Shown in pieces: positions 1-6,504 of a stretch of 64,000 bases of DNA (position 1 is its first letter; each line of letters opens with the position of its first letter). Source of the stretch: Corynebacterium falsenii (GTDB taxonomy: Bacteria > Actinomycetota > Actinomycetes > Mycobacteriales > Mycobacteriaceae); assembly GCF_020099275.1 (NCBI RefSeq), contig NZ_CP083646.1:186001-250000 (forward strand), given 5' to 3'. Position numbers and translations under genes: made by a program. The notes below the pieces were generated by a model that worked only from the letters and a program-made list of their open reading frames with translations, ran no database searches and had not been told where the DNA came from.

Positions 1-477
1 GCCGCCGAAGAACGTGGTGATGCCGTTGGAGAGCCCCTCCTCGGCCTGCTGCGGGGTGATGTAGTGGATGTGAGTGTCCACGCCACCCGCGGTGACGATC
101 CGGTGTTGCCCCGCGATCACCTCCGTGCCGGGGCCGATGAGCATGTCCACGCCATCTTGGGTGTGGGGGTTTCCCGCTTTTCCGACGCCAGCAATGCGGC
201 CATCCTTAATCCCCACATCGGCCTTGATGATGCCCAGGATCGGGTCGGCCACGATGGCTCCGACGATGACGGTATCCAGTGGATCGGTTGCCGTTGGGTC
301 CTGGGCCATGCCGTCGCGCACGGCCTTGCCGCCGCCGTAGACGGACTCATCGCCGACAGTGCCCGCAGAAAGGTCCTTCTCGATGCGGATGCGCAGGTTC
401 GTATCCGCCAACTGCACGAGGTCGCCGGTGGCGGGGCCGTAGATGTCCGCGTATCGGCGGCGATCAACGCTGCTCAT
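1..477 (-). CDS. ureC: Urease alpha subunit, 5' part only
   Basis: This is the N-terminal 159 residues of the catalytic urease subunit, which hydrolyses urea to ammonia and carbamate at a dinickel centre in the cytoplasm; the gene runs off the left edge. I read it from an ATG at 477 on the minus strand, 8 bases after the ureB stop. Seen: the opening [19 protein letters not shown], the [10 protein letters not shown] stretch, and the nickel-binding HIH pair at residues 136-138 in VDTHIHYI, all typical of UreC. It is the last visible gene of a ureA / extra gene / ureB / ureC operon. The family is about 570 residues, so roughly 400 residues and any accessory genes lie outside the window. Confidence 0.96.
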   Translation of the reverse strand, partial: MSSVDRRRYADIYGPATGDLVQLADTNLRIRIEKDLSAGTVGDESVYGGGKAVRDGMAQDPTATDPLDTVIVGAIVADPILGIIKADVGIKDGRIAGVGKAGNPHTQDGVDMLIGPGTEVIAGQHRIVTAGGVDTHIHYITPQQAEEGLSNGITTFFGG

Positions 478-485
478 GGTGGCCG

Positions 486-869
486 TTACTCCTGTTCTTC
501 GTTCGCGGTGAGGAAGTAGTCCAGCTTCTCGAGCGCTGCCTGCTTCACCTCGGGGTCATCGAGTTCGCCGTTGACGAGGTTGGCGAACCCGTAGAGAGTG
601 CGTGTCCCGCCGAAGTCCACGAGCTCAACGTCGCGCTCGTCGCCGGGCTCGAAGCGGATGGCCAGGCCCGCGGGGATGTTGAGGTGCATGCCCCACGCCT
701 GCTCCCGGGGGAAGTCCAGCGCCGGGTTGGCCTCGAAGAAGTGGTAGTGCGAGCCCACCTGCACGGCACGGTCGCCCGTGTTTGCCACCGTGACGGTGGT
801 GGTGCGCCGGCCCGGGTTGAGCTCGATGCTTCCTTCTTGCGTGATGTACGGGGAGTATCCGCCTGACAT
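486..869 (-). CDS. ureB: Urease beta subunit
   Basis: Small structural subunit of urease (127 residues) that packs with UreA and UreC in the trimeric repeat of the enzyme. Seen: an N-terminal IELNPGR segment, the [16 protein letters not shown] core that is the family hallmark, and an [16 protein letters not shown] block; the last 25 residues are an acidic tail that is longer than in minimal UreB proteins. ureC starts 8 bases downstream. Upstream, instead of directly following ureA as usual, it is separated from it by an additional His-rich gene (894-1667). Confidence 0.95.
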   Translation of the reverse strand: MSGGYSPYITQEGSIELNPGRRTTTVTVANTGDRAVQVGSHYHFFEANPALDFPREQAWGMHLNIPAGLAIRFEPGDERDVELVDFGGTRTLYGFANLVNGELDDPEVKQAALEKLDYFLTANEEQE

Positions 870-893
870 GAGTTGTCCTAATCCTTCGTCCGG

Positions 894-1667
894 CTAGTGA
901 TGGTGGTGGGAGTGCTGATGATGACTGTGGCCGTGGGTGTGCGAGTGGCCGTGGTCTTCATCGCCGTGGGAGTGCGCAAACCCCTGCTCGTGATCAGCCA
1001 GCAGCGCAGCGGCGATGCCGTCATCGCCGTGGTGGAGCATGTGCTCCGCCGTCTCCGCCGCCAGTCTCACCGCAGTGCGCAGCGCCCCGGGTGAAAACAA
1101 CGCCTGCTGGTCTCCCCCGGCCACACCGAAATCTGCCCGTACCACTGCCACCGAATCGCAGTCCAGGCGGGCGAGGCGATCTCGGGTGGTGTCCAGCGTG
1201 GGCCACGTCCCATCGAAAGCCACCTCGACCGACACCTGTTCGGAATAGTGCTGGGCAAGGCGGAGGCGTCGAACCAATTCGGCATCAGCGAAAGGATCAA
1301 CGGCCTGCGACAGGAAAATCACCCCATCCACCTGCGACGCGAGGGAGCGAATGTGCTTACGGTACTGGGCGATCGTGTACGTGTCGTTGACCACCGGGCC
1401 GGCGATGCACACCGAACTGCCCGGGTTCTGGTCGCGGAACCAGCGCAACGCCTGTGCCGCCTGGGTGATGGACGTCAGATCTCGGCCGGTACTCATCGGC
1501 ACCACGGTCACCGCCGTCGCCGGGGACGTGGCGCGGAGTACGTCCTCCAGCTCGCGGCCGGTCGTGGCGATCGGCAGTTCGAGGAGCGCGGAGAGTTTCT
1601 GCGGCTCGGGGACTTCCGGACCCGCGTGGAGAATGATGGTGTGGGATTTATCCGTGGATGCTGTCAT
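894..1667 (-). CDS. CbiX/CfbA-like chelatase-family protein with His-rich tail
   Basis: 257 residues, not a standard urease gene although it sits between ureA and ureB in the same direction with gaps of 18 and 24 bases, so it is almost certainly co-transcribed. The body (residues 1-220) resembles the sirohydrochlorin chelatase superfamily: a start like TIILHAGPE, VVPMSTGRDL near residue 57, and two alpha/beta repeats. The end is a metal-binding tail with 15 histidines in the last 32 residues (HGHSHTHGHSHHQHSHHHH). Known for the family: CfbA inserts nickel into sirohydrochlorin, and His tails bind nickel in UreE, HypB and SlyD. Inferred: a nickel store or chaperone for urease. The family call is tentative; the His tail is certain. 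Confidence 0.6.
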   Translation of the reverse strand: MTASTDKSHTIILHAGPEVPEPQKLSALLELPIATTGRELEDVLRATSPATAVTVVPMSTGRDLTSITQAAQALRWFRDQNPGSSVCIAGPVVNDTYTIAQYRKHIRSLASQVDGVIFLSQAVDPFADAELVRRLRLAQHYSEQVSVEVAFDGTWPTLDTTRDRLARLDCDSVAVVRADFGVAGGDQQALFSPGALRTAVRLAAETAEHMLHHGDDGIAAALLADHEQGFAHSHGDEDHGHSHTHGHSHHQHSHHHH

Positions 1668-1685
1668 TGATCTTGTCGCACCCGT

Positions 1686-1991
1686 CTACTCGCCAATGGG
1701 GTCGTGCACGCTGACCAGCTTCGTGCCATCGGGGAACGTGGCCTCCACCTGCACCAAGCTCAGGCGCTCGCGCACGCCGGGCATCACATCGTCCGGCCCC
1801 AGCACCTGGGTGCCGATCTCCATGACCTCCGCGACGGTCTTGCCGTCACGGGCGGCCTCGATGCAGGCCTCGCTGACGATGGCCGTGGCCTCTGGGACGT
1901 TGAGCTGTAACCCCCGGTCCTTCCGGCGGCGGCTGACTTCCGCCATGGTGAAGATGTAGAGCTTGTCGAGCTCCCGTGGGGTTAGGGACAT
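1686..1991 (-). CDS. ureA: Urease gamma subunit
   Basis: 101-residue gamma subunit of urease, full length for the family. Seen: [22 protein letters not shown] at the start, the [20 protein letters not shown] helix, and the [31 protein letters not shown] end that is diagnostic. It is the first structural gene of the operon. The start is preceded by an excellent ribosome binding site (GGAGGAGACG before ATG). Upstream is a purine-rich leader on the coding strand (repeats of AAAGCAGAC / AAAAGCAAAC, about 2005-2040). Confidence 0.96.
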   Translation of the reverse strand: MSLTPRELDKLYIFTMAEVSRRRKDRGLQLNVPEATAIVSEACIEAARDGKTVAEVMEIGTQVLGPDDVMPGVRERLSLVQVEATFPDGTKLVSVHDPIGE

Positions 1992-2186
1992 CGTCTCCTC
2001 CGTCTGCTTCTGGCTGCTTTTGTTTGCTTTTGTCTGCTTTGGTCCGCGCGCGATGGCCAGCGCACGAGCGCATCCCCGAGGCGGGGTGACCGTGGCGTGG
2101 CGTCGAATATGGATACCAGCTTAGAAGCCAAGCGGCCGTGAAGTGTTACGGGCAGATGAAATCCCCGGCGGCCCACCCCTGGGCGC
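1992..2186 (-). promoter_or_regulatory. Urease operon upstream region
   Basis: Non-coding stretch before ureA. On the ureA strand it carries a short degenerate A/G-rich repeat (2005-2042) directly before the Shine-Dalgarno, and a candidate AT-rich promoter element around 2107-2118. A near-copy of the dispersed motif (CGTGGCGTCG, 2096-2105, followed by AATAT) lies here. No convincing nickel- or nitrogen-regulator site was identified. Confidence 0.3.
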
Positions 2187-2238
2187 AAAAAGCGCAGCGC
2201 GACACCAACCGTGGACATTACCCACGGGGTGCCGCGCT
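2187..2238 (-). terminator. Rho-independent terminator of the sdh operon
   Basis: On the minus strand an 11-bp stem with one mismatch (2196-2206 with 2228-2238) encloses an inner GTGG/CCAC stem, and five T residues follow within GCGCTTTTTGCGC (2187-2191 on the plus strand as A). It lies 70 bases after the stop of the last sdh-cluster gene and just before the urease leader, so it separates the two minus-strand operons. Confidence 0.7.
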
Positions 2239-2307
2239 ACGCGGTGGAGGTTACCTACTGCAGCTACCTACAGCTATGCCGGTCGGCAGAGTCTGATCCC
2301 AGCAGAG

Positions 2308-2628
2308 TTACTGGATGCGACCAGAGCGCTTCACGTAAGCGCGGTAGTTGCTGCGGCCAGCGTGAATCAGGCCAATTGCGGTAGCAACGACCACAACCAC
2401 GCCGATGATGCCGCCGATCATGATTTCGAAGCCGTACTCCTGGGTGTCATCCATCCAGGTCTCCAGGCCAAAGATCACGATGCCCAGGCCGAAGATTGCA
2501 AGAAGCCACAGGCCCATGCCAACCCAGGTAGACGTGCGGTGCAGCGAGGAGTGCGGGGAGTCCAAGCTAGAGGGAACGTAACCCTCCTTGTAGGACTTCT
2601 CCATGTAGAGATCCTCGGAAATAGCCAT
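2308..2628 (-). CDS. Small two-TM membrane protein of the sdh cluster
   Basis: 106 residues with two hydrophobic segments (about residues 34-57 and 70-90) and a basic C-terminal end (NYRAYVKRSGRIQ). No enzymatic motif. It follows sdhB on the same strand by 120 bases and precedes a strong terminator, so it is probably the last gene of the succinate dehydrogenase transcript. A membrane protein gene in this position is also found downstream of sdhB in C. glutamicum, so it is a conserved companion of unknown role, perhaps in assembly of the complex. The start has an AGGGAAAG-type ribosome binding site. Confidence 0.75.
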   Translation of the reverse strand: MAISEDLYMEKSYKEGYVPSSLDSPHSSLHRTSTWVGMGLWLLAIFGLGIVIFGLETWMDDTQEYGFEIMIGGIIGVVVVVATAIGLIHAGRSNYRAYVKRSGRIQ

Positions 2629-2748
2629 GCTCTTTCCCTACTTTCCGTTTAACCGATATAGCTGTTGTAGCAGTTGTCGCTGGTGAAGCCGGTGCCACAG
2701 CTGCATCTGTGGCGAACCACGGCGATGCAACTGTTGATGCAACCGATC

Positions 2749-3498
2749 TTAGTCGTCCTTACCGCGGAAAGCGGCACGGGTCCGTTCCTTGGTGATGGCT
2801 GCCACGGCCGTCAGCGGGATGCCGGCGGGGCAGACATCGGCGCACTCGCCGAACAGCGAGCAGGAACCGAAGGTGGTCTCGATCTCGTCCACCATCTTGC
2901 GGGCGCGGCGGCCACGCTCTTCCCGACCCGTCGGGGACAGGGTGAGGTGAACCAGCTTGGCGCCGGTGAACAGGTGGGCAGCACCGTTCGGGCAGGCTGC
3001 CACACAGGCACCACAGCCGATGCAGGCTGCGTGATCCAGGGCCTTCTCAGCGTCGGAGTGGTTGACCAGCAGGGAGTCGGCATCCGGAGCGGTGCCGGCC
3101 ATGATGGACACGAAGCCACCCTTTTCCATGACGCGGTCCAGAGCAGAGCGGTCCACGATCATGTCCTTGACCACGGGGTACGCGGCAGAGCGCAGCGGCT
3201 CCAGCTTGATGGTGTCGCCATCGTTGAAGGACAGCAGGCGCTGCTGGCAGGCCGGCTTGTTCTTGTCCGGGCCGTGCGGGCGGTCGTTGACCATGAGGCC
3301 ACAGGTACCGCAGATACCCTCGCGGCAGTCGGAGGCGAAGTGGAACGGCTCCTTGCCAGCTTCAACGTACTTGTTGTTGACGTGGTCGAGCAGCTCCAGG
3401 ATGGACATCTGCTGTTCGGCGTCGTCGACATCGACAGACTCGAAGTGGCCTTCGGCATTCGGGCCCGCCTGACGCCAGATTTCAAGATGCAGTTTCAT
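2749..3498 (-). CDS. sdhB: Succinate dehydrogenase iron-sulfur subunit
   Basis: 249-residue electron-transfer subunit linking the SdhA flavin to SdhC. Start chosen at MKLHLEIW because its ATG overlaps the sdhA stop (TAATG), giving translational coupling; a longer reading frame upstream lies entirely inside sdhA. Seen: 2Fe-2S ligands C58, C63, C66, C84 (CREGICGTCG); 4Fe-4S ligands C159, C162, C165 with C169 (CIGCGACVAACP); third cluster ligands C213, C219, C223 (GSCSLFGECADVCP). All ligands for the clusters are present. Membrane-peripheral on the cytoplasmic face. Confidence 0.96.
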   Translation of the reverse strand: MKLHLEIWRQAGPNAEGHFESVDVDDAEQQMSILELLDHVNNKYVEAGKEPFHFASDCREGICGTCGLMVNDRPHGPDKNKPACQQRLLSFNDGDTIKLEPLRSAAYPVVKDMIVDRSALDRVMEKGGFVSIMAGTAPDADSLLVNHSDAEKALDHAACIGCGACVAACPNGAAHLFTGAKLVHLTLSPTGREERGRRARKMVDEIETTFGSCSLFGECADVCPAGIPLTAVAAITKERTRAAFRGKDD

Positions 3499-5531
3499 TA
3501 CTTGTAATTCCTTGTCATCAGCGGGATTCGGTCGAAGTACAGGGGCTCTGAGTGGCGAACGAACTTGTTCTCGCCAGCAGGCTCCCACGCGGAGACGAAG
3601 CACCAGTTGTCGTCGTCACGTGCGGCTTCGCCGTCCTCGGAGAGGTGGTCATCGCGGTAGTGGGCACCACAGGACTCGTCGCGGTCGAGGGCATCCACGC
3701 ACATGAGCTCGCCGAGATCCAGGTAGTCGGCCACGCGGGTTGCGTACTCCAGAACCTGGTTCATCTCGTCGGGGTTGCCGGGGATGTTGACGTTGGCCCA
3801 GAAGTCCTTGCGCAGCGCGCGGATCTTCTCGATGCCGTCCTTCATGTCCTCGACGTTGCGGGCCACGCCGCAGGAGAAGTACAGGATCTCGCCGAGCTGG
3901 CGGTGGTAGTACTCCGGGCCGTGCGGGTTGTCGCCCTTGATGTTCATGATCCGCTCGATGCGCGCCTTGGCGCGCTCGAGAGCTTCCTTGGCTGCCGGGG
4001 AGTCGGCATCCGGGATCGGGTCGCCGAGCAGCGGTGCCAGGTAGTTCGGGATCGTGAAGGGCAGGGTGAACCAGCCTTCCACGGAGGAGGACAGCAGGGA
4101 GTTAGCACCCAGGCGGTTGGCGCCGTGGTACATCCATGCAGCCTCACCGGAGCAGAACAGACCCTGGATGGACGTCATCTCATTGAAGTCGGTCCACAGG
4201 CCACCCATGGTGTAGTGGCAGGTCGGTGCAATGCGCATCGGGGTCTCGTAGGCGTTCTCACCGATGGCCTCTTCGTACATCTGGATGAGGTTGGAGTAAC
4301 GCTCACGGATGGTGTCCTTGCCCAGGCGCTTGATCGCATCGCCCAGGTCGAGGTACACCGAGTTCTTCTTCGGCCCGACGCCATAGCCAGCGTTGATCTG
4401 CTGTGCATTTGCTCGGGATGCAATATCGCGAGGCACCAGGTTGCCGAAGGCGGGGTAGCGACGCTCCAGGAAGTAATCGCGCTCGTCTTCCGGGATGTCG
4501 TTCGGGGCGCGGTCGTCGCCCTTCTTCTTCGGGGTCCAGATGCGGCCGTCGTTACGCAGCGACTCGGACATGAGGATGGTCTTGGACTGCCAGTCCGAGT
4601 TAACCGGAAGGCCGGTCGGGTGGAACTGCACGAAGGACGGGCTAGCCATGTAGGCGCCGAGCTCGTAGGCACGCATGAGAGCGGAGGCGTTGGAATTCTT
4701 TGCCAGCGTGGACATGTGGTACACGTTGCCGTAACCACCGGTGGCCAGCACGGTTGCGTGGCCGGTGTGAGCGGTCAGCTCACCGGTGATGAGGTTGCGC
4801 ATGATGACACCCTCACACTTGCCGTCCTTCACGATGAGGTCGACCAAGTCGTTGTGGGTGAAGATCTCCACGTTGCCTGCGCCGATCTGGCGGTACAGGG
4901 CGGAGGTGGTGGCCAGCTGCAGCTGCTGACCCGTTTGTCCACGGGTGTAGTAGGTGCGGGAGACCTGCACACCACCGAAGGAACGGGTTGCCAGGGTGCC
5001 GCCGTACTCACGGGAGAACGGAGCGCCGATGGCGTTCATGTGGTCGATGACCTTGGGGGACTCCATGGCCAGGCGCCAGCAGTCGTTCTCGCGGCAGCGG
5101 TAGTCGCCACCCTTGACGGTGTCCTTGGCGTGCAGGTAGGTGGAGTCGTTATCCAGCTTCTTTGCGCGGGAGGAGTTCACACCACCCTGCGCGGCGATGG
5201 AGTGCGCGCGGCGAGGGGAATCGTGGTAGGTGAACACCTTAACGTCGTAGCCCAGCTCGCCGAGGGCGGCTGCGGCTGCGCCACCGGCCAGGCCGGTGCC
5301 GACGATGAGGATGCGGAACTTCTTGCGGTTCAGCGGCGACACCATACCGAAGTGTTCCTTCGCGTACTGCCACTGCTTGTCTTGGCTCACGGCGTGCGGA
5401 GCATTGTCCTTAAGAACATTGCCGACCTGGACGCCCTCAACAGAGGACTGAGGTGCGGTGAATTCCGCAACGGCCTTGTCGTAGTCGAAGTCCGCGGTCT
5501 GGTTGTGCGGGTGGTTGGTAACTTCGCTCAT
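3498..5531 (-). CDS. sdhA: Succinate dehydrogenase flavoprotein subunit
   Basis: 677-residue catalytic subunit oxidising succinate to fumarate. Seen: the FAD dinucleotide fold (VGTGLAGGAAAAALGELGY, residues 77-95), the covalent-flavin histidine H110 in HSIAAQGGVNSS, the substrate-site FHPTGLP block, and the PTCHYTMGGLWTD segment. Longer than the proteobacterial enzyme (about 590), as in other corynebacteria. It is 34 bases after sdhC and overlaps sdhB by one base, confirming a tight operon. A 676-residue open frame on the opposite strand is a codon-bias shadow. Confidence 0.97.
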   Translation of the reverse strand: MSEVTNHPHNQTADFDYDKAVAEFTAPQSSVEGVQVGNVLKDNAPHAVSQDKQWQYAKEHFGMVSPLNRKKFRILIVGTGLAGGAAAAALGELGYDVKVFTYHDSPRRAHSIAAQGGVNSSRAKKLDNDSTYLHAKDTVKGGDYRCRENDCWRLAMESPKVIDHMNAIGAPFSREYGGTLATRSFGGVQVSRTYYTRGQTGQQLQLATTSALYRQIGAGNVEIFTHNDLVDLIVKDGKCEGVIMRNLITGELTAHTGHATVLATGGYGNVYHMSTLAKNSNASALMRAYELGAYMASPSFVQFHPTGLPVNSDWQSKTILMSESLRNDGRIWTPKKKGDDRAPNDIPEDERDYFLERRYPAFGNLVPRDIASRANAQQINAGYGVGPKKNSVYLDLGDAIKRLGKDTIRERYSNLIQMYEEAIGENAYETPMRIAPTCHYTMGGLWTDFNEMTSIQGLFCSGEAAWMYHGANRLGANSLLSSSVEGWFTLPFTIPNYLAPLLGDPIPDADSPAAKEALERAKARIERIMNIKGDNPHGPEYYHRQLGEILYFSCGVARNVEDMKDGIEKIRALRKDFWANVNIPGNPDEMNQVLEYATRVADYLDLGELMCVDALDRDESCGAHYRDDHLSEDGEAARDDDNWCFVSAWEPAGENKFVRHSEPLYFDRIPLMTRNYK

Positions 5532-5565
5532 TTAACTCTCTTCTCCTTCAATCAGAACCGCGGCG

Positions 5566-6354
5566 CTAGTGCCCCATCGTAGGGACAAAGGCAGTCTGAT
5601 CAACCAGACCGAACATCACAGCCAGCGGGATGGAGATGTTGCCGATCATCACGATGGCTGGCAGCAGGTAGGACACCCACAGCATGACCTGGCGCCAGCG
5701 GTGGCCCGTGATACCCAAGTCAGAGGATGCGGTCCAGATGCCGTGGGACAGGTGCATAAACAGGATCAGCATGGCCAGGATGTAGAAGATGGCCACGCCC
5801 GGACGCTCGAAGGAAGCAACGAGGTTCTGGTAAGCAGCGTGGTTGCCGTCCACGGGGCTCTGGAAGTCTGCGGACGCTGCGGGCTGCACGCCCAAGGTGA
5901 GGTCCAGCAGGTGGAAGATGATGAACAGCAGCAGAACGATACCGGTGACGATCATGGACCGTGCGGTGAAGGTGTTCCAGCTGCTCACCATGTTCTTGCG
6001 GCGGAACTTGCCACGAGACTGGTGACCGCGCCCGGTCAGGGCGAATGCGCACCATACGTGGAGAACCAGGGCCACCAGCAGAACAATGCGGGCGATCCAC
6101 AGGAAGGACTCGTGAGGCAGAAGCGGGTAGCCAAATTCGCGCAGGAAGTCGGCGTAAGTGTTGAAGCTTTCGGCTCCCATGTAAACCTTCAGGTTTCCAA
6201 CCATGTGAACCAGGACAAAGAGCGCGAAGATGATGCCCGTGATGGCCATCGTCAGCTTCATTGCCCATGATGGGAAGCCCGGCTTTTCGCGCAGGCCCTT
6301 AGTCTTTATTTTTCCGTGGACAATTGCGTCCCGGTCGTCATATTTAACAGTCAT
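5566..6354 (-). CDS. sdhC: Succinate dehydrogenase cytochrome b subunit
   Basis: 262-residue membrane anchor with five hydrophobic helices (about residues 31-54, 85-108, 132-152, 184-206, 220-246), the di-haem, menaquinone-reducing type seen in Gram-positive bacteria. Histidines inside the helices (LVHMVGN, LVLHVWC, IIFHLLD, FMHLSHG) are the expected haem ligands. First gene of sdhCAB, with a clear Shine-Dalgarno (CTGGAGGTGCC before ATG). The only SDH anchor gene visible, as expected for this class in which one subunit replaces SdhC plus SdhD. Confidence 0.95.
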   Translation of the reverse strand: MTVKYDDRDAIVHGKIKTKGLREKPGFPSWAMKLTMAITGIIFALFVLVHMVGNLKVYMGAESFNTYADFLREFGYPLLPHESFLWIARIVLLVALVLHVWCAFALTGRGHQSRGKFRRKNMVSSWNTFTARSMIVTGIVLLLFIIFHLLDLTLGVQPAASADFQSPVDGNHAAYQNLVASFERPGVAIFYILAMLILFMHLSHGIWTASSDLGITGHRWRQVMLWVSYLLPAIVMIGNISIPLAVMFGLVDQTAFVPTMGH

Positions 6355-6388
6355 GGCACCTCCAGTGTCACAAATACCTTAAATCGCA

Positions 6389-6451
6389 TGACCCTTTTTG
6401 GACTACTTATCAAGGATTATCGTGACCCTTTAGCACCCCGTTAAGGGGGTG
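6389..6451 (-). promoter_or_regulatory. sdhC upstream control region (direct repeat and RamA-like box)
   Basis: Between GH65 and sdhC. Two copies of TGACCCTTT (6389-6397 and 6423-6431) are spaced 34 bases start to start, and a symmetric CACCCC/GGGGTG pair with a 6-base spacer lies at 6434-6451. RamA of C. glutamicum is known to bind C4-5/G4-6 stretches and to activate sdhC, so the symmetric pair is a candidate RamA site; the direct repeat is unassigned. The hairpin lacks a T tract on the minus strand, so I do not call it the GH65 terminator. Confidence 0.35.
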
Positions 6452-6504
6452 TGTTTTCACAGGTGCCAGTTGGAAGTGGGAAACCGCGCCGATTCGCGCT
6501 GTTT

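Noticed and set aside
183-192. CGCTTTTCCGACGCCAGC in ureC, resembling the dispersed motif
   Set aside because: It encodes the conserved GVGKAG of UreC and has a core mismatch.
3552-5582. A 676-codon open frame on the plus strand opposite sdhA, and similar long antisense frames opposite GH65 (6988-8940), aceB (12645-14759), aceA (15121-16506) and topA (52619-53893)
   Set aside because: They are mirror frames caused by GC-rich, biased codons; the products are low-quality (Val/Gly/His/Arg-rich, no domains) and the opposite strand encodes clear enzymes.
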